From assembly GCF_030504625.1 (NCBI RefSeq), contig NZ_JAUKWH010000007.1, positions 62,001 through 126,000 of the forward strand: a stretch of DNA of 64,000 nt, given 5' to 3'. The position numbers and the translations under genes are program-made. The DNA comes from Neisseria sp. MVDL19-042950. Lineage in GTDB: Bacteria > Pseudomonadota > Gammaproteobacteria > Burkholderiales > Neisseriaceae. The notes under the pieces are model-generated. The model was not told where the DNA came from, ran no database searches, and saw only the letters and a program-made list of their open reading frames with translations. The number at the start of each line of letters is the position of its first letter. Position 1 is the stretch's first letter. This document shows positions 17,678 through 27,199 of this stretch, piece after piece.

Positions 17678-18982
17678 TCACTTGTTTGAATCTTCATCCA
17701 GTTTTTTCAGCCAAGCCAGTTTTTCACTGATTTTAATTTCCAATCCCCGCGGTGCAGGTTGGTAAAAATCAGGTTCAGGCAAACCGTCGGGCATATAAGT
17801 TTCTCCTGCGGCATAGGCGTTAGGTTCATCATGGGCATAACGGTATTCGCGCCCGTATCCTAATTCTTTCATGAGCTTGGTCGGAGCATTGCGTAAATGC
17901 ACGGGTACTTCATCGCTGGCATTTTTTTTCACAAATTCACGCATTTGGTTATAGGCTTTGTACCCCGCGTTGGATTTTGCAGCCGCAGCCAGATACAACA
18001 CGGCTTGCGCAAGGGCAAGTTCGCCTTCGGGGGAACCTAAGCGTTCATAAGTAGCGGCGGCCTCGTTGGCGATTTGCATGGCACGCGGGTCGGCTAAACC
18101 GATGTCTTCCCAAGCCATGCGCACAATGCGGCGGGCAAGATAGCGCGGGTCGGCTCCTCCGTCGAGCATGCGGCAAAACCAGTATAGCGAAGCATTGGGA
18201 TGGGAGCCGCGCACGGATTTGTGTAGTGCGGAAATTTGATTGTAGAAACTTTCGCCGCCTTTATCGAAACGACGGATTTGCGTGCCGAGGCTGTCGGCAA
18301 GGAATTCCGAGCTGAGTTCGGTAATATTTTGTGTTTGGGCTGCGCGTAAGAGTTGTTCCAATAAGTTGAGCAGACGGCGGGCATCGCCATCGGCCGTATT
18401 AATCAGTAATTCACGGGCATCTTTGCTGATACTCATGTCGGCGTATTCGGGTAGGGCAAAGACTTTATCGGTGAGCTGTTGCAAATCGGCAGGGCTTAAA
18501 GATTGCAGCACATATACTTGGGCACGGCTGAGCAGGGCGGGGTTAACTTCAAATGACGGGTTTTCCGTAGTGGCTCCGATAAAGATAAGCAGGCCGCTCT
18601 CGACATGCGGTAAGAAAGCGTCTTGTTGGGCCTTGTTGAAGCGGTGTACTTCGTCGACAAATAGAATCGTCGATTGCCCTTGTTGCAAAGCGATTTCTGC
18701 TTTTTCAATGGCTTCGCGGATGTCTTTCACACCGGAAAATACAGCGGATACAGGCAGAAACTGGGCATGAAAACTTTGTGCCAGAATCCGTGCCAGAGTG
18801 GTTTTGCCGACACCGGGCGGCCCCCACAGCAACATGGAATGGGGTTTGCCGCCTTCAACGGCGACCCTGAGCGGCTTGCCTGCACCGATAAGGTGTTGTT
18901 GCCCGATCACTTCGTCCAAGGTATGCGGGCGTAAGCGTTCTGCGAGCGGCGCGTCGGGCTGACGGGAAAATAAATCCGGCAT
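17678..18982 (-). CDS. rarA: Replication-associated recombination ATPase RarA (MgsA)
   Basis: A 434-residue AAA+ ATPase of the RarA/WRNIP1 family, related to clamp loaders, which acts at stalled replication forks. Motifs: Walker A GPPGVGKTT (54-62), Walker B with Asp110-Glu111 in FVDEVHRF, sensor-1 GATTENPSFE, and the C-terminal tetramerisation region (SVRGSHPNASLYW, GGADPRYLARRI) typical of RarA rather than of RuvB or DnaX. It is transcribed alone towards rplY; a single DUS lies upstream of its start. Confidence 0.94.
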   Translation of the reverse strand: MPDLFSRQPDAPLAERLRPHTLDEVIGQQHLIGAGKPLRVAVEGGKPHSMLLWGPPGVGKTTLARILAQSFHAQFLPVSAVFSGVKDIREAIEKAEIALQQGQSTILFVDEVHRFNKAQQDAFLPHVESGLLIFIGATTENPSFEVNPALLSRAQVYVLQSLSPADLQQLTDKVFALPEYADMSISKDARELLINTADGDARRLLNLLEQLLRAAQTQNITELSSEFLADSLGTQIRRFDKGGESFYNQISALHKSVRGSHPNASLYWFCRMLDGGADPRYLARRIVRMAWEDIGLADPRAMQIANEAAATYERLGSPEGELALAQAVLYLAAAAKSNAGYKAYNQMREFVKKNASDEVPVHLRNAPTKLMKELGYGREYRYAHDEPNAYAAGETYMPDGLPEPDFYQPAPRGLEIKISEKLAWLKKLDEDSNK

Positions 18983-19188
18983 GATGATTCTTTCTTTTCA
19001 GACGGCCTGATTATATAGCAAGGCGATTAAGCCATTATACCGAGTCGAAAGGCTTAAAACGATCTGCTTGTTTTGCAGTATATTGTTTTTCCTAAAATTA
19101 AACTGCTGCGGTACAATATCCGCCAATATATATGGATGCCGCCGGTGCGGCAATTATTTTATATGTTGCAGAAAATAAAGGATAAATG

Positions 19189-19548
19189 ATGAAAAAAATC
19201 ATGCTGACGGCAGCCGTTTTGTTAACGGGGGCCTGTGCGACGGACGGCACTTTTTCAGGCAGCGGTATGGGTATGGCGGATTCGTTGGTTAGAACCGCCA
19301 TAGACAATCAATGCAGGGTGGAACTGAACAACCGCAATGAATGGCGTATGGCCGCATTGGTAATGACGGCAAAGCAGCAGCGCGAATGGGAAGATAAAAT
19401 CTGCGGTTGCGCCAGTGAAGAGGCTTTAAACCAGATGACTGCCGCCGAAATCATGCAAGTGGTCAGCCTTGCGACGCGTAATCAAGCCATTGCTTCGATA
19501 ACGGCTAAAACGGTAACGGCCTGTGTGAAGCGGGTGTTCCGCCGATAA
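19189..19548 (+). CDS. Small predicted lipoprotein, unknown function
   Basis: A 119-residue protein I cannot name. The N-terminus is a lipoprotein signal (MKKIMLTAAVLLTGAC, lipidated Cys16). The mature part has further cysteines in NQC, KICGC and TAC, which in the periplasm could form disulfides. An ATG three bases earlier (19186) is also possible; 19189 gives better spacing to AAAGGA. It is monocistronic, with an imperfect DUS pair downstream (one copy reads TTTCAGATGGCC). Confidence 0.7.
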   Translation: MKKIMLTAAVLLTGACATDGTFSGSGMGMADSLVRTAIDNQCRVELNNRNEWRMAALVMTAKQQREWEDKICGCASEEALNQMTAAEIMQVVSLATRNQAIASITAKTVTACVKRVFRR

Positions 19549-19840
19549 CTTTTCAGATGGCCTGTTATGGAAGAGGCCGTCTGAAAAAAATCAACGACAA
19601 TAAGGTCGAATACATACTAAAACCATTCACTCCCGATAAGGAGTGAGATAGAACGGCGCGTGTGTGCCCGACATAAATGAGTGTTATGGGTATTAAATGA
19701 AAACTTATTCGCTTCAAGACGTGCCGTTATTTTGTTTACGGTTTACAATATCCGCTATTTGAAATCTGCCCCTTCTGATTTTTTCAGACGGCCTTAAAAC
19801 ACAAAAACATATTTTTCAATCATTTAAATAGAGAAAAAAC
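19549..19840. other. Intergenic region before thrC
   Basis: Contains an imperfect DUS pair (19551-19563 and 19574-19585), a short hairpin CACTCC/GGAGTG at 19628-19645, and a single DUS at 19782-19795. I see no Thr/Ile-rich leader peptide and no gene. Confidence 0.5.
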
Positions 19841-21253
19841 ATGAAATACATCAGCACCCGCGGCGAAACTGCGTATAAACCGTTTAGTGAAGTTTTACTG
19901 ATGGGGCTGGCACCCGATGGTGGGTTGATGCTGCCGGAAACCTATCCGCAAATCGATGCGGTTACTTTGGAAAAGTGGCGTGGTTTGAGTTATTCGGAAT
20001 TGGCTTTTGAAATCATGAGCTTGTTCGTAACCGATATCCCTGCCGACGATTTACGCGGCATTCTCGACCGCACTTACACCGCCGAAGTATTTAACGGTGC
20101 GGAAATCACTCCCGTGCGCACACTTTCAGACGGCCTTAAGATTCAAGCGCTTTCAAACGGCCCGACCCTTGCGTTTAAAGACATGGCCATGCAGTTTTTG
20201 GGCAATGCTTTCGAATATGTGTTGGCAAAAGAAGGCAAAACGCTGAATATTCTCGGTGCCACCAGTGGCGACACCGGTTCGGCGGCCGAATACGCCTTGC
20301 GCGGCAAAAAGGGCATTAACGTTTTCATGTTGTCTCCCGAAGGCAAAATGAGCGATTTCCAACGCGCGCAAATGTTCAGCCTTCAAGATGAAAACATTCA
20401 CAATATTGCAGTGGAAGGCATGTTTGATGATTGCCAAGACATTGTAAAAGCCGTTCAAAATGATGCCGAATTTAAAGCCGAATACCAAATCGGCACCGTA
20501 AACTCGATTAACTGGGGCCGTATTGTGGCTCAAGTGGTGTATTACTTCGCCGGTTATTTCAAAGCTACGCAAAGTAATGAGCAAAAAGTAAGTTTCTGCG
20601 TGCCGAGCGGCAATTTCGGTAACGTGTGTGCAGGCCATATCGCCCGCATGATGGGCTTGCCGATCGGCCGTTTGATTGTGGCAACCAATGAAAATGACGT
20701 ACTTGATGAGTTTTTTAAAACTGGCCGTTACCTGCCGCGCACGGCCGAACACACTATGGTAACGTCCAGCCCTTCGATGGATATTTCCAAAGCCTCTAAT
20801 TTCGAGCGCTTTATCTTCGATTTAACCGATAGGGATGCTGCCCGAGTGCGTGCTTTGTGGACGCAAGTAGGTGCGGGAGAAGGTTTCGATTTAAGTGCGC
20901 AGCTTGATAAAATCCGCCATCAATACGGCTTTGTATCCGGCAAGAGCACACACCAAGATCGTCTGCAAACCATTGCCGGAGTATATAAAACTGATAGCGA
21001 GTTGATTGACCCGCATACTGCCGACGGCATCAAAGTGGCGCGTGAAGTGCGTGAAGCGGGCGAAATCGTCGTATGCTTGGAAACGGCGTTGGCCGCGAAG
21101 TTTGAAAATACCATCCGCGGGGCTGTGGGAGAGGTAGCCGTGCCGCGCCCCGCTGCGTTGGCAGGCTTGGAAAAATTACCGCAGCGCGTTCAGGTGGTAC
21201 CGAATGATGCCGATGCGGTGAAAGCCATCATCAGCAAAGTTTGTAAAAAATAA
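19841..21253 (+). CDS. thrC: Threonine synthase
   Basis: A 470-residue PLP enzyme converting O-phosphohomoserine to threonine. The PLP lysine is Lys113 in LAFKDMAMQ; GATSGDTGSAA binds the cofactor phosphate, and YISTRG at the N-terminus plus LAPDGGLMLP are ThrC hallmarks. The length fits the longer proteobacterial/yeast-like class. An internal DUS is read as LSDGL near residue 96. The gene is followed after 38 bases by a kinase-fold gene on the same strand. Confidence 0.95.
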   Translation: MKYISTRGETAYKPFSEVLLMGLAPDGGLMLPETYPQIDAVTLEKWRGLSYSELAFEIMSLFVTDIPADDLRGILDRTYTAEVFNGAEITPVRTLSDGLKIQALSNGPTLAFKDMAMQFLGNAFEYVLAKEGKTLNILGATSGDTGSAAEYALRGKKGINVFMLSPEGKMSDFQRAQMFSLQDENIHNIAVEGMFDDCQDIVKAVQNDAEFKAEYQIGTVNSINWGRIVAQVVYYFAGYFKATQSNEQKVSFCVPSGNFGNVCAGHIARMMGLPIGRLIVATNENDVLDEFFKTGRYLPRTAEHTMVTSSPSMDISKASNFERFIFDLTDRDAARVRALWTQVGAGEGFDLSAQLDKIRHQYGFVSGKSTHQDRLQTIAGVYKTDSELIDPHTADGIKVAREVREAGEIVVCLETALAAKFENTIRGAVGEVAVPRPAALAGLEKLPQRVQVVPNDADAVKAIISKVCKK

Positions 21254-21291
21254 AGAATTGCTGTGGTAACGGAAAAAAGAATTTAGATACG

Positions 21292-22062
21292 ATGACGGAT
21301 TATACGGCACAGTTAAAAACACTTGCGGCAAGTCAAAATGATGCTGTTGCGCGCCATGTATTGCCCGACGGTAAAGCCGTGTGGATACGCAAAGCCGGCA
21401 GGCATAATGCGGCATGGCGTTATCGGCTGCTCGGTGTAGTAGTAAAAGTTTTGCATTTGGGAGTGCTTGCACCTGTTCCCAGCTTGGGCGGAACGACCGC
21501 TATTGCTACCGAGGTGGCGCGGTTGCGTGAATTATCGGCGGCCGGAGTATGTGTGCCGGAGCTTTTGGCGCAACAGGAAAACGCTTTGATGATGAGTGAG
21601 CTGGACGGGCAAACGCTGTTGGAGCATATTACTCGGGAAGCAGAACAAAAAAAGTTGGACAGCTGGTTGGCCGGAGTACACGCCATTGCGGAAGTACATC
21701 GTAAAAAACAGTTTCTTAGCCAAGCGTTTGCACGCAATATCATGTCGGACGGGGAGCGAATCGGCTTTATTGATTTTGAAGACAATCCGTTTACCGTACT
21801 CACTTTAGAGCAGTGCCAAAGTCGCGATTGGTTGTGTTATCTGCATTCCACGGTGCTGGTGCTTCAGCGGAACGGTTTATTGCCCGAAGCGGTGAAATTG
21901 TTGAAAGAATGTCTGCAACAGCAGCCACAAAACATCCAAAACTTGGTAAAACAGACAATCCGCCCCATATTGTGGATGCGGGTTTTACAGCACCGCCGCT
22001 GGGGGCGTGATACTTTGCAGTTGTCTGCTTTGGCCGGATTATTTTATTTATTTGATTTATAA
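21292..22062 (+). CDS. Kinase-fold protein (Kdo/RIO-kinase-like), function unknown
   Basis: A 256-residue protein that looks like a small protein-kinase-fold enzyme of the lipopolysaccharide-kinase type: GTTAIATEVARLRELSAAGVCVPEL resembles the N-lobe helix with its conserved Glu, NIMSDGERIGFIDFEDNP resembles the catalytic loop and the Asp-containing metal motif (DFE). The C-terminus is rich in Leu/Gln and basic residues (RPILWMRVLQHRRWGRD) and may touch the membrane. It lies between thrC and msbA, so a role in lipid A or LOS phosphorylation is possible but only inferred from fold and neighbours. The initiating ATG has a weak binding site. Confidence 0.6.
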   Translation: MTDYTAQLKTLAASQNDAVARHVLPDGKAVWIRKAGRHNAAWRYRLLGVVVKVLHLGVLAPVPSLGGTTAIATEVARLRELSAAGVCVPELLAQQENALMMSELDGQTLLEHITREAEQKKLDSWLAGVHAIAEVHRKKQFLSQAFARNIMSDGERIGFIDFEDNPFTVLTLEQCQSRDWLCYLHSTVLVLQRNGLLPEAVKLLKECLQQQPQNIQNLVKQTIRPILWMRVLQHRRWGRDTLQLSALAGLFYLFDL

Positions 22063-22092
22063 ATAATATATGAACAGTTAGGTATATAATGC

Positions 22093-22128
22093 AGAAGGCC
22101 GTCTGAAATGGTTTTCAGACGGCCTTCT
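22093..22128 (+). terminator. DUS-pair terminator before msbA
   Basis: AGAAGGCCGTCTGAAA pairs with TTTCAGACGGCCTTCT across a four-base loop. Confidence 0.8.
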
Positions 22129-22262
22129 GAAGTTTTGACAGTTTGTTGCCGTTATTTCATCGGTTGCACAGCTATAACAAATATTGTGATGAGAAAAGTT
22201 TTTGTTTAGAATCGTGCGCTTGCTCTAAACCGAATTTATTGATTACTCGCGAATTTTATATT

Positions 22263-24062
22263 ATGCATATATCGAAAAAGCAGTCGAGTTGGGAATTATA
22301 CAAACGACTGTTTGGCTATTTAAAAAGCTATTGGAAAGTTTTTTCCGTCGCCATTGTATCCATGCTGCTGGTGGCAGTTACCATGCCTGCATTCGGTTAT
22401 CTTCTTAAGCCTTTGATTAACGAAGGCTTTGTCGATAAAAACATGCAAAAAATGACTTGGATGCCGCTGGCGATTGTCGGTTTGTTTTTGGTGCGCGGTA
22501 TTTTCAACTTCATCAATGAATACTGTACCACCTACCTTTCCAGCCATCTGGTGCAGCGTATGCGTGGCGAAATGTTTGTCAAGCTGATGCGCCTGCCGTC
22601 AAATTATTTTAGCAGTAACAGCAGCGGCCGCATTATGTCCCGCGTGCTCAATGATGCGGGTCAGATTACCGATGCCGGTTTCAATGTGATTACCGTATTG
22701 GCGAAAGACGGTGTCAGCGTCATTGGTTTGCTCGGTTTATTGTTTTATTTGGATTGGAAGCTGACGCTGATTACATTCGCTATTTTGCCGGTGGTTGCTT
22801 TCAGCGTGCGCCTTGTCAGCCGCCGTTTGCGTAATTTATCTCTGTATAATCAAAAGTTTCTCGGTCAAATGATGCAGGTGCTCAATGAGAGCATCGATGG
22901 TGCGCGTGTGATTAAAGTTTACGGAGGCCAAAAATACGAAACCAACCGTTTCAACCATGTTTCCGATAATGTCCGTCGCAATAACGTCAAACAATCTGCG
23001 GCCAGCTCTATCGGCACCAGTTTTACGCAATTGATGGCAGCGGTTGCATTGGCCATAATTATTTATACTGCCGCTTCGCAAGCGCATTCGTCTGATTTCA
23101 GCGCAGGCGATTTCATGGCCTTTCTTTCCAGCATGATCATGATGTTTGATCCCATCAAGCGCATGACTGGTATTATGCAATCGTTGCAGCGCGGTTTGGC
23201 GGCGGCGGAAAGCGTGTTCGGCTTTTTGGATGAAGCCGAAGAAACCGACGGTGGCGTACAGACTTTGAATAACCGCCCCGGCGATATCGAATTTCGCCAA
23301 GTGGTTCACCGTTATCCCGAAGCCGAGCGGAACAGTTTGAATGGTGTCAATCTGATTGTTCCGCAAGGGCAGGTGGTTGCTTTGGTGGGGGCTTCAGGTT
23401 GCGGCAAAACCACGTTGGCCAATATGTTGCCGCGCTTTTTCAACCCCACCGAAGGTCAAGTGCTGATCGGCGGCACCGATATCCGCGAATACACGCTTGA
23501 AAGTTTGCGCGAGCAGATGGCTTTAGTGAGCCAAGATGTCGTGTTGTTCAACGGCAGTGTGGCCAGCAATATCGCTTACGGCCAGATGAATAAAGTCAGC
23601 GAAGCCGATATTGTTCAGGCGGCAAAAGCGGCGAATGCATGGGAATTTATCAAGGCCATGCCGCAAGGGTTGCAAACTGAAATCGGTGAGAACGGTTTGA
23701 AACTTTCCGGCGGCCAACGCCAGCGTTTGGCGATCGCCCGCGCCCTTCTGAAAAACGCCCCGATTTTGATTTTGGATGAAGCAACCAGCGCGTTAGATAA
23801 TGAATCAGAACGTCTCGTGCAGGCTGCGTTGGAGAATCTGATGGTAAACCGTACTACCATCGTGATTGCGCACCGTCTCTCTACCATTGAAAAAGCCGAC
23901 AATATCGTGGTAATGCACGAAGGGCGCGTAGTAGAGCAGGGCACGCATACCGAATTGTTGGCGAAGGGCGGGCGTTATGCCGATTTGCACAGCCTGCAAT
24001 TCGATGAAACTTCGGAAGACTTGTCGGAAAAAAGCGACGGCCCGATCGCTGCGGTTATTTAA
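22263..24062 (+). CDS. msbA: Lipid A export ATP-binding/permease protein MsbA
   Basis: A 599-residue half-size ABC exporter that flips lipid A-core from the inner to the outer leaflet of the inner membrane. The N-terminal membrane domain (about 20-330) has six hydrophobic helices. The nucleotide-binding domain shows Walker A GASGCGKTT (376-384), signature LSGGQ (481-485), Walker B LILDEATSALD (Asp505-Glu506) and the H-loop IAHRLST. The ATG at 22263 gives the usual MsbA length, but no clear ribosome binding site precedes it, so initiation may be weak. Confidence 0.92.
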   Translation: MHISKKQSSWELYKRLFGYLKSYWKVFSVAIVSMLLVAVTMPAFGYLLKPLINEGFVDKNMQKMTWMPLAIVGLFLVRGIFNFINEYCTTYLSSHLVQRMRGEMFVKLMRLPSNYFSSNSSGRIMSRVLNDAGQITDAGFNVITVLAKDGVSVIGLLGLLFYLDWKLTLITFAILPVVAFSVRLVSRRLRNLSLYNQKFLGQMMQVLNESIDGARVIKVYGGQKYETNRFNHVSDNVRRNNVKQSAASSIGTSFTQLMAAVALAIIIYTAASQAHSSDFSAGDFMAFLSSMIMMFDPIKRMTGIMQSLQRGLAAAESVFGFLDEAEETDGGVQTLNNRPGDIEFRQVVHRYPEAERNSLNGVNLIVPQGQVVALVGASGCGKTTLANMLPRFFNPTEGQVLIGGTDIREYTLESLREQMALVSQDVVLFNGSVASNIAYGQMNKVSEADIVQAAKAANAWEFIKAMPQGLQTEIGENGLKLSGGQRQRLAIARALLKNAPILILDEATSALDNESERLVQAALENLMVNRTTIVIAHRLSTIEKADNIVVMHEGRVVEQGTHTELLAKGGRYADLHSLQFDETSEDLSEKSDGPIAAVI

Positions 24063-24143
24063 TTTTTCAGACGGCCTTTTATCATTAATTAAAACGTTAT
24101 TCAGAATCTGTTTTTCAAAATCATATAAATTAGGAAATCGACA

Positions 24144-24920
24144 ATGGCAGCATTCAATACCCAGACCGTATTGTCCGTTCATCACTGGACAGACGCTTAT
24201 TTCACCTTTACCTGCACCCGCGACGAAAGCCTGCGCTTTGAAAACGGCCAGTTTGTGATGGTGGGCCTGATGGTGGACGGTAAGCCGCTGATGCGTGCAT
24301 ACAGCGTGGCCAGTGCCAACTGGGAAGAACATCTCGAATTTTTCAGTATCAAAGTACAAGACGGCCCGTTGACCAGCCGCTTGCAACATTTGAAAGTGGG
24401 CGACGAGGTGCTGATCAGCAAAAAGCCTACCGGCACATTGATTTGCGGAGATTTGAACCCCGGCAAAAATCTGTATCTGCTTTCTACCGGCACCGGCATC
24501 GCACCTTTTCTGAGCATTACCAAAGACCCGGACGTATATGAGCAATTTGAAAAAATCATCTTGGTTCACGGGGTACGCTACAAGAAAGACTTAGCTTATT
24601 ACGACCGTTTCACCAAAGAATTACCCGAGCACGAATACTTGGGTGAAATGGTAAAAGAAAAACTGATTTATTACCCCGTGGTTTCTCGTGAAGAATACCC
24701 GCACCAAGGCCATATTACCGATTTGATGCGCAGCGGTAAGATGTTTAAAGACATCGGTTTGCCGATGATGAATCCCGAGCACGACCGGGCAATGCTGTGC
24801 GGCAGCCCCGCCATGTTGAAAGATGTCAGCGCGGTATTGAATGAATTTGGTTTGGTGGTGTCGCCGAAAATGGGGCAACGCGGCGATTATTTGATCGAAC
24901 GCGCTTTTGTTGACCAATAA
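24144..24920 (+). CDS. fpr: Ferredoxin/flavodoxin-NADP+ reductase
   Basis: A 258-residue FAD enzyme of the bacterial (Azotobacter/E. coli-like) FNR type, moving electrons between NADPH and ferredoxin or flavodoxin. RAYSVAS (51-57) binds FAD, LLSTGTGIAPFLS (about 112-124) and LCGSPAML bind NADP, and the C-terminal RGDYLIERAFVDQ is of the kind seen in subclass I enzymes. It is monocistronic between a DUS and a DUS-pair terminator. Confidence 0.93.
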   Translation: MAAFNTQTVLSVHHWTDAYFTFTCTRDESLRFENGQFVMVGLMVDGKPLMRAYSVASANWEEHLEFFSIKVQDGPLTSRLQHLKVGDEVLISKKPTGTLICGDLNPGKNLYLLSTGTGIAPFLSITKDPDVYEQFEKIILVHGVRYKKDLAYYDRFTKELPEHEYLGEMVKEKLIYYPVVSREEYPHQGHITDLMRSGKMFKDIGLPMMNPEHDRAMLCGSPAMLKDVSAVLNEFGLVVSPKMGQRGDYLIERAFVDQ

Positions 24921-24938
24921 AGGATTGTTGCCGTATAT

Positions 24939-24973
24939 AAAGGCCGTCTGAAAAATGATTTTCAGACGGCCGC
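24939..24973 (+). terminator. DUS-pair terminator after fpr
   Basis: AAGGCCGTCTGAAAA and the facing TTTTCAGACGGCC form the stem; the U-tract is short. Confidence 0.7.
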
Positions 24974-25006
24974 TGTTTGTTGAGAGCATCTTTAGGTTGA
25001 GCCGGT

Positions 25007-25774
25007 ATGAAATTCACCGATACCCATTGCCATCTTGCCGACCCGTTATTCCGGGATAATCTGCCCGATATTATTACCGAAGCAGAGGCTTCGGGCATAT
25101 GCCGGTTTATCGTGCCTTCCACGCACGCCGCCGATTTTGCCGACGTGGCGGCATTAAACGGTTTGCCGCAAGTGCATATTGCTTTCGGTATTCATCCGTG
25201 GTTTACAGAGTCGGCTGTCGATGCCGATTTAAACCGGCTGGAAAATTTTTTACAGCAATATCCGCAAGCATGGGTGGGTGAAATCGGTTTGGATTTTTAC
25301 GATAAAAACCAAACATTGGCGGCGCGTGAATACCAGATACTATGGCTTACGCAGCAGCTTAAATTGGCACAGCAATACTGCCGCCCCGTTATTCTGCATA
25401 ACCTAAAGGCCACCGCAGCATTGGTGGCAGTTGTGAAAGCCACCTGTTTTACACAGGGCGGGATCGCCCATGCATTTTCCGGCAGTTTGGAAGAAGCCCG
25501 TTCGCTTACGGCGTGCGGCTTCAAAATCGGTATCGGTTCACTGTTGTTGAACCCCACTGCCAAAAAAGCCCGCCAAGCTGCCCGCGAGCTGCCTTTAAGT
25601 GAAATTGTTTTGGAAACAGATAGTCCGTTTATGCTGGCAAACAGCGTGAACGTTCCGGCAAATGTACGCAAAATCGCCGAAATCGTTGCGGAACTGCGCG
25701 GAGTGCCTGTCGAAACCGTTGCGGAAGCAACGGAGCGGAATGTTGAGGCATTGTTGGGAAAGTGTGAATCTTAA
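25007..25774 (+). CDS. TatD-family metal-dependent hydrolase
   Basis: A 255-residue TIM-barrel hydrolase of the TatD/YcfH/YjjV group, metal-dependent DNases or deacylases. Metal ligands are visible: DTHCHL (His7, His9), GEIGLDFY (Glu), VILHNL (His), AHAFSG (His) and ETDSPFM (Asp). FGIHPWF (rather than GxHPH) and length are closest to the YjjV-like branch. Two DUS pairs flank the gene, so it is a single unit. The substrate is not predictable from this. Confidence 0.87.
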   Translation: MKFTDTHCHLADPLFRDNLPDIITEAEASGICRFIVPSTHAADFADVAALNGLPQVHIAFGIHPWFTESAVDADLNRLENFLQQYPQAWVGEIGLDFYDKNQTLAAREYQILWLTQQLKLAQQYCRPVILHNLKATAALVAVVKATCFTQGGIAHAFSGSLEEARSLTACGFKIGIGSLLLNPTAKKARQAARELPLSEIVLETDSPFMLANSVNVPANVRKIAEIVAELRGVPVETVAEATERNVEALLGKCES

Positions 25775-25807
25775 ATTTCAGTTTTGTATGAATTGAAAGA
25801 ATCTTTA

Positions 25808-25842
25808 GAGGCCGTCTGAAAACCGTCTTTCAGACGGCCTTT
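25808..25842 (+). terminator. DUS-pair terminator after the TatD gene
   Basis: AGGCCGTCTGAA (25809-25820) faces TTTCAGACGGCCTTT (25828-25842). Confidence 0.75.
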
Positions 25843-25904
25843 GTTCAACCTGCTTTCCAAATCCGTTAGAATACCGGTAATTCTAACGATTCAGGCTGAA
25901 CATC

Positions 25905-27065
25905 ATGCAAACCATTCCCGTGCATACCCGGATTGCCGTTATCGGTGCAGGCCCTGTCGGAGTGCTGGCCGCTTTGCAACTGCATCGACAGGGAAAGCAG
26001 GTATTGTTGATAGAAGCACGCGCCAAAGGTGTCGAAATTAAAGACAAACGCACGCTGGCTTTATCGTTCAACAGCGTGCAAGCCTTCCAAGCGGCAGGCG
26101 TGGATTTGCCCGAAAACGAAACCACCCGTATTAAAAACGTGCATATTTCCCAGCAAGATCATTTCGGGCGTACTCTGCTGCGTGCGGAGGATATGAATGC
26201 GGCCGAATTGGGGCGCACTGTGGATTATGCGGTGATTATGCGCCAATGCGAAGCTGCGCTTGAGAAGCAAAACCTGCCTGTGCTGTGGCAAACCCAAGTA
26301 CGGCACGTGCGTACGCTTTCGCATTTTGCCGAATTGGATGTGATGTATAACGGGCAATCGCACAGTATCACGGCGGATTGGATTATTCTGGCGGAAGGCG
26401 GACACCTTGCCGAGCAGCTTCCCGGTCTGCACCGACACAGCTACGACTACCGGCAGTCGGCATTGGTTACGACGCTTGAATTCGACCGGCCGACCGACGG
26501 CACGGCTTACGAACGCTTTGCCGATAACGGCCCGTTTGCATTGCTGCCTTATCATGACGCTTACCGGTTGGTTTGGACGCGTACGCCCGAAGATGCTTTG
26601 GCCTTGAAAGATATGGCATTTACTGATTTTGCACGGGAGTTCGAGCAGGCTTTCGGCAATCGTTTGGGCCGTCTGAAAAAACGCGGAGAAGCAGCCGTTT
26701 TCCCTTTGCAGCTCAAACAGTTGAATCGTGTGTATAGCGGGCGGGTAATCTGTATCGGCAACGCCGCACAAACCATGCATCCTGTTGCCGCCCAAGGTTT
26801 GAATTTAGGCGTGCGCGACGCATTGGCATTGGCGCGGGTGTTTGCTGCGCCGCATAGTTTGAAAAACAGCAAACTGGCGCAGCAATATGCGGCAGCCCGC
26901 CGTTTGGATGCGCATGCTATTGTCGGCTTTACCCACAGTTTGGTAACGTTGTTCGACCATCCCGATGCCTTGTTGAAATTCGGACGTGGCGGCGTGATGG
27001 CGTTGTTGGACGGTATTCCCGCTGCACGTAAAAAATTCACCGAGCAGTTGATCTTCGGTATTTGA
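25905..27065 (+). CDS. ubiH: UbiH-type FAD-dependent monooxygenase
   Basis: A 386-residue flavoprotein hydroxylase of the UbiH/UbiF/VisC family that adds a ring hydroxyl in ubiquinone synthesis. The dinucleotide fold IGAGPVGV is at 13-20; the family FAD motif appears as GNAAQTMHPVAAQG (as in E. coli UbiH, which also has GNAAQ rather than GDAAH), followed by LNLGVRD. The C-terminus fits the family length. UbiH is the best match by the GNAAQ feature, but assignment to a particular ring position is inference. Confidence 0.85.
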   Translation: MQTIPVHTRIAVIGAGPVGVLAALQLHRQGKQVLLIEARAKGVEIKDKRTLALSFNSVQAFQAAGVDLPENETTRIKNVHISQQDHFGRTLLRAEDMNAAELGRTVDYAVIMRQCEAALEKQNLPVLWQTQVRHVRTLSHFAELDVMYNGQSHSITADWIILAEGGHLAEQLPGLHRHSYDYRQSALVTTLEFDRPTDGTAYERFADNGPFALLPYHDAYRLVWTRTPEDALALKDMAFTDFAREFEQAFGNRLGRLKKRGEAAVFPLQLKQLNRVYSGRVICIGNAAQTMHPVAAQGLNLGVRDALALARVFAAPHSLKNSKLAQQYAAARRLDAHAIVGFTHSLVTLFDHPDALLKFGRGGVMALLDGIPAARKKFTEQLIFGI

Positions 27066-27078
27066 TGAAACGAATGTG

Positions 27079-27113
27079 AAAAGGCCGTCTGAAAACTTTT
27101 CAGACGGCCTTTG
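27079..27113. terminator. Bidirectional DUS-pair terminator between ubiH and dacC
   Basis: AAAAGGCCGTCTGAAAA faces TTTTCAGACGGCCTTT over a one-base loop between convergent genes. Confidence 0.85.
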
Positions 27114-27148
27114 GCTATCTATAAAGCCTTCAGTAAGAACGATTGCCG

Positions 27149-27199
27149 AAGAGCTTGTTTGATTAAGATTCCTGCCTATTCGTCGGCAAACAAGCTCTT
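27149..27199. repeat. 13-bp inverted repeat across the dacC stop codon
   Basis: AAGAGCTTGTTTG (27149-27161) is the exact reverse complement of CAAACAAGCTCTT (27187-27199). The right arm encodes the last dacC residues, the left arm is in the 3' untranslated part, and neither is followed by a U-tract. It could be an mRNA 3' hairpin. Confidence 0.7.

Noticed and set aside
19628..19645. Hairpin CACTCC/GGAGTG before thrC as a threonine attenuator
   Set aside because: It has no U-tract and no Thr/Ile-rich leader peptide precedes it.
23805..24569. Antisense frame of 254 codons overlapping msbA and fpr
   Set aside because: It crosses two clearly real genes and an intergenic space and shows no family features.
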